DNA from: Amycolatopsis taiwanensis DSM 45107 | GTDB lineage: Bacteria; Actinomycetota; Actinomycetes; Mycobacteriales; Pseudonocardiaceae | Direction: 5' to 3' | Assembly: GCF_000519205.1 (NCBI RefSeq) | Contig: NZ_JAFB01000051.1 | Coordinates: forward strand, 125-51,181 | Length of the DNA stretch: 51,057 nucleotides | Part shown: positions 41,764-50,495 of the stretch, piece after piece | Layout: every line of letters begins with the position of its first letter | Position numbering within the stretch: position 1 is the first letter of the stretch | Made by a program: the position numbers and the translations under genes | The notes under the pieces: generated by a model | Seen by the model: only the letters and a program-made list of their open reading frames with translations | Told to the model about the DNA's origin: nothing | The model's database searches: none

Positions 41764-42303
41764 GTGCTGGTGCAGGATGTCGTGTTGGCGATGCTCGCGA
41801 AGGAGCCATCGCACGGCTACCACCTGCGCGCGCGGCTGCGCCAGGCGCTCGGACCGCTGGGCGACACGCTGAACGCAGGCCAGATCTATGTCACCTTGGC
41901 CCGGCTGGAGAAGGCCGGGCTGGTGTCGGGCGAACGAGCGGACGGGTCGCCTCAGCGGCCTGATCGCAAGGTGTACGCGCTGACCGCGGCCGGGCAGCAA
42001 CGAGTGGCGGACTGGCTTGCGGAGGTGAGCTGGCCGAAGCCGAACCTGGCGGAGTTCCACCTCAAACTGGTCGCCGCCGCGGCGGCCGGGCTGGCCGACC
42101 CGCTGGCCGTGGTGGACACGCAACGGCGGGAACTGCTGCGTCGCTTGCGCGACGCACAGCGCGCGGCGATGGCCGAGCCGGACGGGTCGCGTGCCGGGCT
42201 GCTGTTGGAAGGCGTGGTCCTGCGCCTGCAGGCGGATCTGCGCTGGCTGGAGGCGTGTGAGCGAGCGTGGTCCAAACCCAGGGACGAATCAGGGGATTCA
42301 TGA
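41764..42303 (+). CDS. PadR-family transcriptional regulator
   Basis: A 179-residue PadR repressor. The winged helix opens QDVVLAMLAKEPSHGYHLRARL and continues LNAGQIYVTLARLEKAGLVSGE, the defining PadR_N pattern (YxxLxRLExxGL). The C-terminal helical Vir_act_alpha_C-like domain (residues ~95-170) serves dimerisation. Start GTG 41764. The palindrome over the promoter and the ATGA overlap with the ABC ATPase gene show a self-regulated exporter operon. The inducer is probably a compound the exporter removes. Confidence 0.93.
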   Translation: MLVQDVVLAMLAKEPSHGYHLRARLRQALGPLGDTLNAGQIYVTLARLEKAGLVSGERADGSPQRPDRKVYALTAAGQQRVADWLAEVSWPKPNLAEFHLKLVAAAAAGLADPLAVVDTQRRELLRRLRDAQRAAMAEPDGSRAGLLLEGVVLRLQADLRWLEACERAWSKPRDESGDS

Positions 42304-43043
42304 ACGACTCCGGCGAGGACTACGTGCTGCGTGTGCGCGGACTGTGCAAGTGGCACGGCAGAGGCGAGGCGTTGGTGCGGGCGGTGGACGAGATCGATCT
42401 GGATGTTCCAGCGGGCCAGACAGTCGCCGTGATGGGGCCGAGCGGCAGCGGGAAATCCACGCTGCTGCAACTGCTGGGCGGGCTGCAACAGCCCACAGAC
42501 GGAAAGGTGTGGCTGGGCGGGCGGCGCGTCGACACGCTCAGCGAGCGATCGCTGGCGAGGCTGCGCCGCGCGTCGGTCGGGTTCGTGTTCCAGGCATACC
42601 ACCTGATGGACGAGTTGTCGGCGGCGGAAAACGTGGAACTGCCCGCACTGCTGGCCGGGCGATCGCCGAGGGCGGCGCGACGGCGCGCGGCCGAACTGCT
42701 GGAGCAGGTCGGGTTGGCCGATCGGGCCCGGCACCTGCCGTCGGAGCTGTCCGGCGGGCAGCGCCAGCGAGTCGCGGTCGCCCGTGCTCTGGCCAACGAA
42801 CCCCTGGTCGTGCTGGCCGACGAACCGACCGGCAACCTCGACAGCGCCGCGACGCTGGAAGTGCTCCGGTTGTTCGAGGACCTGCGCCTGGCCGGGCAAA
42901 CCCTGGTGATGGTCACGCACGACGAGCGGGTCGCTGCCACCACGGACCGGCTGATCTCCATGCGCGACGGGCGGTTCGTCGACGACACCTGGATGACCGA
43001 CAGCACCATGCCGCTGGCCGCGCTGCTCGGGTTCGAGGTTTGA
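42300..43043 (+). CDS. ABC transporter ATP-binding protein, LolD/MacB type
   Basis: A 247-residue ABC ATPase. Walker A GPSGSGKST (46-54), Q-loop FVFQAYHLMDELSAAENVELP, signature LSGGQRQRVAVARAL, Walker B LVVLADEPT and H-loop VMVTHD are all intact. The HLMDELSAAENVELP region is characteristic of the MacB/LolD/FtsE branch, whose partners are FtsX-like permeases, as encoded next. ATG 42300 overlaps the PadR stop and has AGGGG five bases upstream. It energises efflux or a mechanotransmission-type transport of a drug or lipid. Confidence 0.95.
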   Translation: MNDSGEDYVLRVRGLCKWHGRGEALVRAVDEIDLDVPAGQTVAVMGPSGSGKSTLLQLLGGLQQPTDGKVWLGGRRVDTLSERSLARLRRASVGFVFQAYHLMDELSAAENVELPALLAGRSPRAARRRAAELLEQVGLADRARHLPSELSGGQRQRVAVARALANEPLVVLADEPTGNLDSAATLEVLRLFEDLRLAGQTLVMVTHDERVAATTDRLISMRDGRFVDDTWMTDSTMPLAALLGFEV

Positions 43044-43047
43044 CCAG

Positions 43048-44829
43048 GTGGGCCGCACGCTGCTGATCTGCCGCCTGGTACTGCGGGATCTGCGCCGGCA
43101 TCCCGTCGCGGCCGTGGTGTTCCTGCTCGGTATCACCGCCGCCACCACCGCGCTGTCGGTCGGTCTGACCCTGAACGGGGCGACCAGCACGCTCTACCAG
43201 CAGACCCGGGAACAGACCCTGGGACCCGACGTGGTGGCCGTCTCGGGGGACGCGACCGCAGACGATCTGGCCGGCTTGACGAAGCTGGAGCACGCGCCTG
43301 GCGTCGTCGCCCACGGCGGGCCGTATCCCGTCATCGAGGCGACGTCGACGGCACACGGCCGCGCCGCCGGCACCATGGTGCTGGGGCGTGCGGTGGCAAC
43401 GGCGTCGATCGACCGGCCCCTCGTGACCACCGGCTCCTGGATACAGCCGGGTGGCGTGGTGGTCGAGCGGGGCTTCGCCGAGGCGATCGAGGTGCGTGTC
43501 GGAGACCGCATTACGGTGGCCGGCAAGGAATTTCCGGTCGTCGGGGTCGCGGTGACCGCGGCGAACGCGGTGTACCCCCAGGGGCTGCTCACGGGCGGCG
43601 GCGGGCCCACCGAGCACGGCGCCGGCTTGGTGTGGTTGACCGAAGATGACGTGCGATCATTGCCGTCCCCGCAGACGTCCGCGTACTACCTGATGGACCT
43701 CCGACTGGCCGACCCGACCGCCACCGAAGAGTTCATCGATTACTTCAGGAATCCCGCGTTTCCGGTGAACTTCTTCACCTGGCAAGACCTCGCCGACACC
43801 GATTCCGGTCTGCTCAGAAGCACCCAGCCGGCGCTGGTCGTCGGCGGTTGGCTGCTGGCCGCCCTCGCCGTCTGCTGCGTCGCCGGGCTGATGGCCGGAC
43901 GCGCGGCGGGGCAGGTCCGGCGGGTCGGACTGCTCAAGGCCGTCGGCGCCGGGCCGGGTCTGGTGGCCGCGGTGGTGCTGGCCGAGTACGTGGTCCTCGC
44001 GCTGGCGGCGGACGGACTCGGACTCCTGATCGGCTGGCTGATGGCCCCGGCGCTCAGCGACCCGAGTTCCGGAATGGTGGACAGCGCGCTCCCACTCACC
44101 CCCGGCACCATCGTCGGGGTAACCTTCGCCGCCCTGACAGTGGCGATCGTCGCGACGCTCGGCCCTGCCCTGCGTGCCGCGAACACCACCACCGTCCACG
44201 CATTGACAGGCGGTGCACACCCGCCGCTGCACCGGGCCGCACGGACGCCGGCATCCCTACGGCTGCCGACCTCTCTGCTGCTGGGACTGCGCCTGATCGC
44301 GCGTCGGCCTCGCCACGCCGTCCTCACCGCGGCTGGCATGGCAACCACGTCCGTCACGATCACCGCCCTGCTTACCCTGAGCGCTCAACCCCGCCACGGA
44401 TACGACCTTGGCCCCTCCACCCTGACCAACCTGCGTGATCAGGCGAACAGCCGGGTCCTGCTGGCCGTCACCTTCGCCATGATCGCCTTGGCCGTGGTCA
44501 ACACCGTCGTGATCACCTGGAGCACCGCGCAGGATGCCAGGCGGTCACTGGCCGTCGCGCGGACGCTCGGGGCGACCCCGGCACAGGTCACCGGAGCGTT
44601 GTGTGTCGCCCAACTGCTCCCCGCACTGCCCGGCGCCCTCATCGGTGTCCCGATCGGGGTGGCCCTGTCCTGGATCTTCAGTATCGGAACGATGACCTTG
44701 CCCTCAGTGTGGTGGCTGCTGGCCGCCGCACTGGCCACGCTGCTCGGCGTGACGGTCTTCACCGCCGCACCGGCCCGGATCGAGGCGAGCCGACCGGTGG
44801 CGGACATCCTGAACGCCGAAACCGCATAG
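43048..44829 (+). CDS. FtsX-like ABC permease
   Basis: A 593-residue membrane protein of the FtsX/MacB permease family. An N-terminal membrane segment (VVFLLGITAATTALSVGLTL) is followed by a ~200-residue extracytoplasmic region, then a three-helix FtsX core (VVGGWLLAALAVCCVAGLMA onward) and a second core near the C-terminus (ITWSTAQDARRSLAVARTLGATPAQV, with LPALPGALIGVPIGVALSW). Two FtsX cores in one chain suggest it works without a second permease. GTG 43048 lies four bases after the ATPase stop. Together with the ATPase it forms a PadR-controlled exporter. Confidence 0.9.
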   Translation: MGRTLLICRLVLRDLRRHPVAAVVFLLGITAATTALSVGLTLNGATSTLYQQTREQTLGPDVVAVSGDATADDLAGLTKLEHAPGVVAHGGPYPVIEATSTAHGRAAGTMVLGRAVATASIDRPLVTTGSWIQPGGVVVERGFAEAIEVRVGDRITVAGKEFPVVGVAVTAANAVYPQGLLTGGGGPTEHGAGLVWLTEDDVRSLPSPQTSAYYLMDLRLADPTATEEFIDYFRNPAFPVNFFTWQDLADTDSGLLRSTQPALVVGGWLLAALAVCCVAGLMAGRAAGQVRRVGLLKAVGAGPGLVAAVVLAEYVVLALAADGLGLLIGWLMAPALSDPSSGMVDSALPLTPGTIVGVTFAALTVAIVATLGPALRAANTTTVHALTGGAHPPLHRAARTPASLRLPTSLLLGLRLIARRPRHAVLTAAGMATTSVTITALLTLSAQPRHGYDLGPSTLTNLRDQANSRVLLAVTFAMIALAVVNTVVITWSTAQDARRSLAVARTLGATPAQVTGALCVAQLLPALPGALIGVPIGVALSWIFSIGTMTLPSVWWLLAAALATLLGVTVFTAAPARIEASRPVADILNAETA

Positions 44830-44887
44830 ACAACGCCAGTGGACCACAGGCACCTACACTGTGGAACCGGAAAGTTCGGGGGCCAGG

Positions 44888-45232
44888 ATGAGTGTGCGCA
44901 GTGACAAGTTCCACCGGATCGTGGACGCGCTCGCCGACGTCGAGCGTGCTGAGGGCCACGACTACACGTCGTTCAGCGTGCGCGGCAAGCGTTTCGGCTA
45001 CTACTGGCCGCGGACCCAGACTGTTGGTTTGAAGCAGACGCTGTCCGAGCAGCAGGCGCTGGTCTCCGAGCGGCCGGAGGTGTTCGAGGAGCAGTTCACC
45101 GCCGGCGGGTTCGGGTGGGTGGTGGTCTACCTGGCGGGGATCGAGGCCGACGAGTTGTCCGAATTGGTTTACGAAGCCTGGCGGCTGTCCGCTCCGGAAG
45201 AGCTCGTCGCCGAACTTCCGTTCGCCCGGTAG
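44888..45232 (+). CDS. MmcQ/YjbR-family protein
   Basis: A 114-residue protein of the MmcQ/YjbR (CyaY-like fold) family: SDKFHRIVDALADVERAEGH at the N-terminus, then FSVRGKRFGYYWPRTQTVGLKQ and the closing GWVVVYLAGIEADELSELVYEAWRL. Family members bind DNA non-specifically in some reports. ATG 44888 is close to a GGGGGCCAGG ribosome-site-like stretch; an upstream start at 44861 is also open. It follows the permease by 58 bases and may be read through or have its own promoter. Role unknown. Confidence 0.82.
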   Translation: MSVRSDKFHRIVDALADVERAEGHDYTSFSVRGKRFGYYWPRTQTVGLKQTLSEQQALVSERPEVFEEQFTAGGFGWVVVYLAGIEADELSELVYEAWRLSAPEELVAELPFAR

Positions 45233-45294
45233 CCAGCGGCTCGTGACGCCGGCTGGCTCGGTAGTCCTGCTGCACCCCATGGCGTACTCGAGGA

Positions 45295-46136
45295 TCACCT
45301 CGGGCTTCGTACACCAGCGATGATCGAGAAGTGTTGCCGGTAACGCTCCGGGGTGGTCGCCAGGTGCCGGGAGAAGACCCGGTGCAGTGTCTCGCCGTGT
45401 TTGTAGCCGACCGTTCTGGCGATGGCTCCGACGGTCAGGTCCGTGGTCTCCAACAGGCGGCGGGCCGCTTCGACGCGCAGGCTTTCCACGAAGGCGGCCG
45501 GAGTGCTATCGGTTTCGATGCGGAAGGCACGGGCGAAGTTCCGCTCGCTCATGCCCGCCCGCCGCGCCAGGGCGGCCACGCTGAGGTCCTCGTCCAGGTG
45601 GTCGGGCAGCCAGTGCTGCACGGCCCGGATGGCCGGGGTTCGCGCCGGTTGTGCGCGCAGCTGGGCACTGAACTGTGCTTGTCCCCCGGGCCTGCGGGCG
45701 AAGACCACGAACCCGCGGGCGATGAACTGCGCCAGTTCGGTGCCGTGGTCGTCTTCGACCATGGCCAGCGCGAGATCGATGCCGGCGGTGACACCCGCCG
45801 AGGTCCACCGGTTGCGGTCGTGCACGTAGATCCGGTCGGGTTCGACGCGCACGCGCGGGTAACACTCGGCGGGTCGAGGATTCCAAAGCCCCCGGTCACG
45901 ATCAACGTGTCGATTTCCTCGTTGCCGGATGCGACGCCCCGCAGCGAGTGCTCGACGTTTATGGTCAAGCCGCCGTTGACGGTGACGACGCCGGCGCGTG
46001 GCGACGCCGTCACCAAACGGTAGGCCGTGGTTCCGGTAGCGGTATTCGCCGCACCGAAGATGTCCATCGTACCGGCCAGTTCGATCAGCTGAATGCCGTC
46101 ATACACCACGAAGACAACGGTGCGAAGTGTTGGCAT
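45295..46136 (-). pseudogene. GlxA-type AraC regulator broken by internal deletion and frameshift
   Basis: The N-terminal DJ-1/PfpI part starts at ATG 46136 (MPTLRTVVFVVYDGIQLIELAG) and runs to DTLIVTGGFGILDP. The C-terminal part resumes in another frame at CYPRVRVEPDRIY and continues through TSAGVTAGIDLALAMVEDDHG to a complete AraC domain (LSVAALARRAGMSERNFARAF, then VGYKHGETLHRVFSRHLATTPERYRQHF). The ~40 residues between, which in GlxA proteins hold the Cys elbow (VCSGAF-like) and the THW segment, are missing. The break lies near 45866-45876. The DNA-binding half is an intact frame of 185 codons but its sensor is lost. It is followed upstream by the hydrolase gene on the same strand. Confidence 0.75.
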
Positions 46137-46245
46137 GTCACTATCATCACGGTGATCAAATGCCGGCATACCCCCGAAAGGCTGCCGTTCCGCTCGCGGC
46201 GAACGACTCTCCCGACGAACCACGAGAACGTCTCAGCCCGGCCGA

Positions 46246-47115
46246 TTACCCGGCGTGCCGCTCTGGCTCGCCGGCGTGTTCCCGCAGGAAGGCAGTGATC
46301 AGTTCGGCGACTCGGTCGCCGAATTGCGAATGCGGGTAATGCCCGCCGTCCTCGACGACGGCGACCCGGCCGAGGCCGGCTTTCAGGGCTGCGACGATCG
46401 CCTCGCCTTCGGCCCGCGGGTCCGGGAAGTCCGGGTCCTCGGCGCCCATGATCACCAGCACGGGACACTCCACCCCGGGCAACTGCGCCTCGGCGTCGGC
46501 CGGGTTGGTCTTGCCGGTCTTCATGAACTCTTCCCACCGGCCGGGCTGTCCCAGTATCGTCATCAGGTTTTCGATGTGCTGCTGGTAATCGCCGGGCTTG
46601 GTGGGATAGGCGATATCGAAATATTTGCGCCATAATCTGGGGGACTTCAACAGCTGTGTCCCCAGCAACCGCGTCATACCCCGGCGGTATCGCCGATTGG
46701 TGAACAATGCGCCGAAATCCAGCCGCGGGACCCTGGTGAACGGATTGATCTCGACAATCGCGGTGACCAGTTCCGGCGCCTGAGCGGCGGCAATGGTGGC
46801 GGCGCCGCCGGCCAGGGAGTGCCCGACGATCGCCGCGGGCCCGCCGAAATGCCGGATGACTCCGAGCAGGTCACCGGCGACGTCGGTGCGGCTGATGGCC
46901 GCCTTCCCGGTCACCGACGGCCAGTCGAGACTGGACTCGCCATGCCCCCGCATGTCCGCGTTCACCACCCGGTACCCCGCGTCGGCCAGTAACGGTACGA
47001 GATCGCGATAGTCCTGCCGCCAGACGCCCATGCCGTGTGAGAGCACCACCAGTGGGCCGTCACCGATCACGTCACAAGCGATCCGCCCACCCTCGAGAGT
47101 CACGAACTCGGTCAT
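46246..47115 (-). CDS. Alpha/beta hydrolase with Ser nucleophile
   Basis: A 289-residue alpha/beta hydrolase. Oxyanion strand VVLSHGMGVW, NADMRGHGESS, nucleophile elbow G-H-S-L-A-G, acid in VIMGAEDPDFPDP and catalytic His in VEDGGHYPHSQFGDRV. All triad parts are present, so an active esterase, lipase or C-C hydrolase is expected. ATG 47115. It lies upstream of the broken GlxA gene on the same strand (109-base gap). GlxA-type regulators are often beside small hydrolases, so it may be the former target; this is inference. Confidence 0.87.
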   Translation of the reverse strand: MTEFVTLEGGRIACDVIGDGPLVVLSHGMGVWRQDYRDLVPLLADAGYRVVNADMRGHGESSLDWPSVTGKAAISRTDVAGDLLGVIRHFGGPAAIVGHSLAGGAATIAAAQAPELVTAIVEINPFTRVPRLDFGALFTNRRYRRGMTRLLGTQLLKSPRLWRKYFDIAYPTKPGDYQQHIENLMTILGQPGRWEEFMKTGKTNPADAEAQLPGVECPVLVIMGAEDPDFPDPRAEGEAIVAALKAGLGRVAVVEDGGHYPHSQFGDRVAELITAFLREHAGEPERHAG

Positions 47116-47424
47116 TTACCCTGCCTTCCACGCGCTTTCCATCAGCCGCGAAACTCGCGACACGCCATTGAAAACCAGAAGGGCGCCGCCGGAGGAATCG
47201 CGGCAGGATCAGTCAGACGAACAGCCGCTCCAGTCAGAAGCTGACCCGAACGCCACTCCCCTCGCTAGGCCAAGACCGCATGCAGGCCGCTCAGAGCCAC
47301 CGCCCTGCACACGCAAGAATGCCTGCGTGTATCGCCACCCTGACGACCCCGAGTTGGCCGCGGCCGTCGATCGCTAGCGTCGCTGCCCGAGTGGACGGCC
47401 GCCGTCCGAAGGTGTTGCGGAGGG
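47116..47424. other. Intergenic region with a small hairpin
   Basis: I see no supported gene in these 309 bases. ACACGCA (47309-47315) and TGCGTGT (47324-47330) form a 7-bp hairpin with an 8-base loop downstream of the leftward AraC gene and may terminate it. The rest shows no motif I can name. Confidence 0.4.
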
Positions 47425-48360
47425 TCAGTGGTCCTGGTGGCGCCAGGTTGAGGGGCTGACGCCGCGGGCACGCTTGAACGCCACACTGAACGCGAACGCA
47501 TCCAGGTAGCCGACCTCGCGGGCTACCACGGCGACCGTCTTCTCGGTGTCCCGCAACAGATCCGCCGCCAGCGTCATCCGCCAGCCGGTCAGGTAGGTGA
47601 GCGGCGGTTCGCCGACCAGGGTGGCGAACCGGGCCGCGAACGCGGCGCGGGACAAGCCGACCTTGGCGGCCAGTTCGGCGACCGTCCACCGGCGTGCGGG
47701 GTCGGTGTGCAGCAGGCGCAGCGCTTCGCCGATGGCCGGGTCGCCCAGCGCCCGGTACCAGGCGGGCAGGGTTGCCGACTCGGCGCACCAGGCCCGTAAC
47801 GCCAGCACGAGCACCAGATCCAGCAGCCGGTTGAGCACGGCGTCCTGGCCGGGTTCGTCGCGGGCGACCTCGGCGGCGAGCAGCTCCAAGGTCGCCCCGG
47901 TGCGCGGCCCGGCCGGCACCACCGCCAGCGGCGGCAGCAGGGCAAGCAGCCGATCGCTGACGTCGCCGTGGAGTTCGTAGGCGGCCCGGAGCATGATCGT
48001 CGCTCCGGGAAGGCCGTCGCCGTAGGTGCGCGGCGCCAGGTTCCAGTGGCCTGCCGCCTGTTCCCCGCCGGGAAGGTACTTGCGGCCGCCGCGAATGGTG
48101 ACCTGGTGCGGGGTGCCGGGGTCGTCGGCGATCGTGTGCCGACCGGCCCCGGCGACCAGGGCGATGTCCCCGGCGGCGAGGCGCACCGGCGTGCCTGGGT
48201 AATCGTCGAGCCGGATCGACGCCTGACCCCCGAGCGTGGCCATCACGGTGAGCGAAGGAGCGTCGGCGTAGGTGACCGACCACGGCGGTCGCTGGATCAA
48301 CTGCCGGACCAACGCGGTCCTGGCGCGGGCCCGGTGCAACAGGTCGGTCAGCACGTCCAC
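47425..48360 (-). CDS. AraC-family regulator with cupin (AraC_binding_2/Cupin_6) domain
   Basis: A 311-residue regulator. The N-terminal cupin-like part reads SVTYADAPSLTVMATLGGQASI and LAAGDIALVAGAGRHTI, as in the Cupin_6 group. The C-terminal AraC domain has two helix-turn-helices: WTVAELAAKVGLSRAAFAARF and EKTVAVVAREVGYLDAFAFSVAFKRARGVSP (quoted to family pattern). The GTG start at 48360 gives the full cupin domain. Divergent from the SDR gene; AraC proteins of this class usually activate or repress such a divergent dehydrogenase in response to a small ligand. Confidence 0.9.
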   Translation of the reverse strand: MDVLTDLLHRARARTALVRQLIQRPPWSVTYADAPSLTVMATLGGQASIRLDDYPGTPVRLAAGDIALVAGAGRHTIADDPGTPHQVTIRGGRKYLPGGEQAAGHWNLAPRTYGDGLPGATIMLRAAYELHGDVSDRLLALLPPLAVVPAGPRTGATLELLAAEVARDEPGQDAVLNRLLDLVLVLALRAWCAESATLPAWYRALGDPAIGEALRLLHTDPARRWTVAELAAKVGLSRAAFAARFATLVGEPPLTYLTGWRMTLAADLLRDTEKTVAVVAREVGYLDAFAFSVAFKRARGVSPSTWRHQDH

Positions 48361-48441
48361 AACCTCGACACTAGACGTTCACAAAGGAGTTCTCGACGAT
48401 CACCCATGGATCGTCTGCCTGCGCTGAGGTTGGCTCATGAC

Positions 48442-49176
48442 ATGAACAACACACCCAAATCCATCGCAGTGTTCGGAGCCGGTCCCGGCGTCGGCCGGGC
48501 GGTCGCCCGCCGATACGGACAAGCGGGGTACGACGTCGTCCTGGTCGCCCGCCGCCAAGGTCCACTGGACGAGTTCGCCGGCGAACTGACCGCACAGGGC
48601 ATCAACGCGCACGTCGTGACGGCCGACCTGTCCGAGACCGCCCACGTGCCCGCCCTCGCCGACCGGATTCGCACGAAGATCGGTGACCCCACTGTCTTCT
48701 ACTACGGGCCCGCACGGGACCCGGAGTTCACCAGCGCGGCCGGACTGCGGCCCGAACGACTGCACGAACTGATGCCGATGACGCTCTATACCCTGCTGGC
48801 GCTGGTCGGGGAATTCCTGCCCGCCATGATCGAGCGCGGCGACGGCGCGATCCTCAGTGCCCAGGGAGCCGCCGCCGTCCAGGGCCGCCCGCATATGAGC
48901 GGCTGGCCGCCAGTGCTGGCCGCCCAGCGCAACTACCTCCAGTCCCTCGCGGCCGAGGTCGCCGATCAAGGCGTGTACGTCGGCTTGCTGTATATCGGCG
49001 CGCGCATCACGGGAACCCCCTTCGAAGCGAGGTTCCGGGAGGCGCAGGCCGCGGGTCAGCCGATGCCCGACCTGCCCGCCGCCGACCCGGTCGAACTGGC
49101 CGAACTGCTCTGGAGCATGCACACCGACCGGAAACCGCGGGAAATGGTGGTACCCGAAGGATTTCTCGACGGTTGA
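48442..49176 (+). CDS. SDR-fold protein lacking the catalytic YxxxK
   Basis: A 244-residue Rossmann protein. The cofactor motif is AVFGAGPGVGRAVARRYG and an Arg pair (LVARRQG) after strand 2 favours NADP. Where classical SDRs have YxxxK before the AA-helix, this one reads W-P-P-V-L-AAQRNY, so both catalytic Tyr and Lys are gone; the Ser strand reads ILSAQGAAAV. It may bind NADP without reduction, or use a different mechanism. ATG 48442 (MNNTPKS) is preferred; ATG 48406 adds 12 residues. Divergent from the AraC gene, which probably controls it. Confidence 0.8.
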   Translation: MNNTPKSIAVFGAGPGVGRAVARRYGQAGYDVVLVARRQGPLDEFAGELTAQGINAHVVTADLSETAHVPALADRIRTKIGDPTVFYYGPARDPEFTSAAGLRPERLHELMPMTLYTLLALVGEFLPAMIERGDGAILSAQGAAAVQGRPHMSGWPPVLAAQRNYLQSLAAEVADQGVYVGLLYIGARITGTPFEARFREAQAAGQPMPDLPAADPVELAELLWSMHTDRKPREMVVPEGFLDG

Positions 49177-49179
49177 TCA

Positions 49180-49316
49180 AGTGTGGCCCGTCTCCGGCGC
49201 AGACGAAACAGGCCACGGCCAGCGCGATGAATGCGACGAGGGACAGTAGATCGTGCAGAAACCCGACCCCGAGATGATGAAGTCGACGATCTGTGAATCT
49301 CCGAGAGAAAGTGAGC
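49180..49316 (-). pseudogene. DUF998-like membrane protein remnant cut by the IS
   Basis: On the minus strand the bases beside the IS read LGVGFLHDLLSLVAFIALAV, then ACFVCAGDGP. The HD-x-x-S segment ahead of a membrane helix is typical of DUF998 proteins. No start codon precedes it on this side: the 5' part would lie beyond the IS, where IS701 sequence now sits. The frame then runs into the SDR gene without a natural end. A gene fragment left by insertion and deletion is the best reading. Confidence 0.45.
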
Positions 49317-49393
49317 TACCCAGCTTGAATTGTCAGGGTTGGGGTTCGGCGTGTCGGTCGGTCTGTGGGCGTTGGATGCTGTATGTGGTTTGG

Positions 49394-49885
49394 GTGCGTT
49401 ATCCCGATGGTGGTGGGCTGACGGCTGAGGGCCGGGCCCGGCGTGAGGCGGTTCGGTTGCAGGCAGCGGAGATGCTGGCGCAGAAGGTGCCGGTGCCGGA
49501 GATCGCCAGACGGCTGCGGGTGTCGCAGAATGCGGTGTATGTGTGGCGGCGACGCTGGCTGGCTGAGGGTGAGGCCGGGTTGGCGTCCAAGGGCCCCTCG
49601 GGCACAGGCTGCCGGCTGTCGGATGCGCAGCTGGATCGGTTGGCCGTCATGATGGAGGAAGGGCCTGCCGCGCACGGCTATGCCGAGGATCAGCGGTGGA
49701 CCCTGGCCAGGGTCGCCGACCTGATCGCCACACATTTCCGCATCCGTTACACGCTTCGTGGGGTGTCGTTGTTGTTGCATCGGATGGGGTTCAGCCCGCA
49801 GATGCCCGCGCATCGGCCGGTCGAACGTGACGAGGAAGCGGTCGCCAACTGGCGGCGGGAGGCGTGGCAGCAGGCAAAAAGCTAG
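49394..49885 (+). CDS. IS630 transposase, first frame (helix-turn-helix part)
   Basis: Frame A, 163 codons from GTG 49394 (VRYPDGGGLTAEG, the usual family start; ATG 49376 also in frame). It holds the N-terminal DNA-binding helices: QKVPVPEIARRLRVSQNAVYVW, then a second winged-helix region with WTLARVADLI and YTLRGVSLLLHRMGFS. It ends at TAG 49883-49885, just past a run of five A. The DDE catalytic part is in the -1 frame (49864-50469), so ribosomal slippage at the A run would make the fused transposase. Confidence 0.85.
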   Translation: MRYPDGGGLTAEGRARREAVRLQAAEMLAQKVPVPEIARRLRVSQNAVYVWRRRWLAEGEAGLASKGPSGTGCRLSDAQLDRLAVMMEEGPAAHGYAEDQRWTLARVADLIATHFRIRYTLRGVSLLLHRMGFSPQMPAHRPVERDEEAVANWRREAWQQAKS

Positions 49886-50469
49886 CGGTCGAGCGTGGGG
49901 CGTGGATCTGCTTCGAAGACGAGGCAGGTCATACGCTTCGGCCGCCGAAGGCACGAACCTGGGCGCCGCGCGGAAACACTCCGGTGATTCCGGTATCAGG
50001 CAAGGGATCCGGACGGATCTCGGTGGCCGGACTGTGCTGCGTGCGTTCCGGGCAACGCCCCCACCTGCTCTACCGAGCCAAGATCCACCGCGGCCGCAAG
50101 GGCGAACGCCGCAGCTTCGCCGAGACCGACTACGCCGCCCTGATCGACGCCGCGCACCAGTACCTCAAGGCCCCGATCGTGCTGATCTGGGACAACCTCA
50201 ACACCCACATCAGCACTGCGATGCGCCAGCTGGTCGCTGCCCGGGACTGGCTGCACGTCATCCAACTACCCGCCTACGCCCCCGACCTCAACCCGATCGA
50301 AAGTGTCTGGTCACACGTCAAACGCAGCCTGGGCAACCTCGCCGTCACCACCGTGGACCACCTCGCCATGATCGTGCGCAACCGACTCAAACGCATCCAA
50401 TACCGACCGAACCTCCTGACCAGCTTCCTCACCCAAACCGGCCTGACCCTCGACCCCGATCCACCCTAA
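49864..50469 (+). CDS. IS630 transposase, second frame (DDE catalytic part)
   Basis: Frame B, 201 codons, with the DDE_3 catalytic residues: Asp in CFEDEAGHTLRPP, Asp in IVLIWDNLNTHIS and Glu in DLNPIESVWSHVK. It overlaps frame A by 22 bases. The sequence around 49874-49882 is GC-AAAAA-GCT; a -1 shift on the lysine codons changes AAA-AGC to AAA-AAG and joins the frames. All three acidic residues are intact, so the element may be active if the shift occurs. Confidence 0.87.
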   Translation: MAAGKKLAVERGAWICFEDEAGHTLRPPKARTWAPRGNTPVIPVSGKGSGRISVAGLCCVRSGQRPHLLYRAKIHRGRKGERRSFAETDYAALIDAAHQYLKAPIVLIWDNLNTHISTAMRQLVAARDWLHVIQLPAYAPDLNPIESVWSHVKRSLGNLAVTTVDHLAMIVRNRLKRIQYRPNLLTSFLTQTGLTLDPDPP

Positions 50470-50495
50470 TCCCAACAATTCAACTTCTGTAATAC

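Larger units (their letters stand above)
49319..50489 (+). mobile_element. IS630-family insertion sequence, complete
   Basis: A ~1171-bp element bounded by TA at 49317-49318 and 50490-50491, the target duplication expected of IS630. The ends are imperfect inverted repeats: left CCCAGCTTGAATTGTCAGGG, right (complement) CAGAAGTTGAATTGTTGGGA, both with TTGAATTGT seven bases in and a further GGGT match. Inside are two overlapping transposase frames. It lies in the remnant of a membrane-protein gene on the left and directly abuts an IS701-type element on the right. Confidence 0.85.

Noticed and set aside
45295..45852. Treating the AraC half as a normal stand-alone regulator
   Set aside because: The preceding frame encodes the matching DJ-1 half of a GlxA protein and the join lacks a conserved segment, so a broken gene is the better call.
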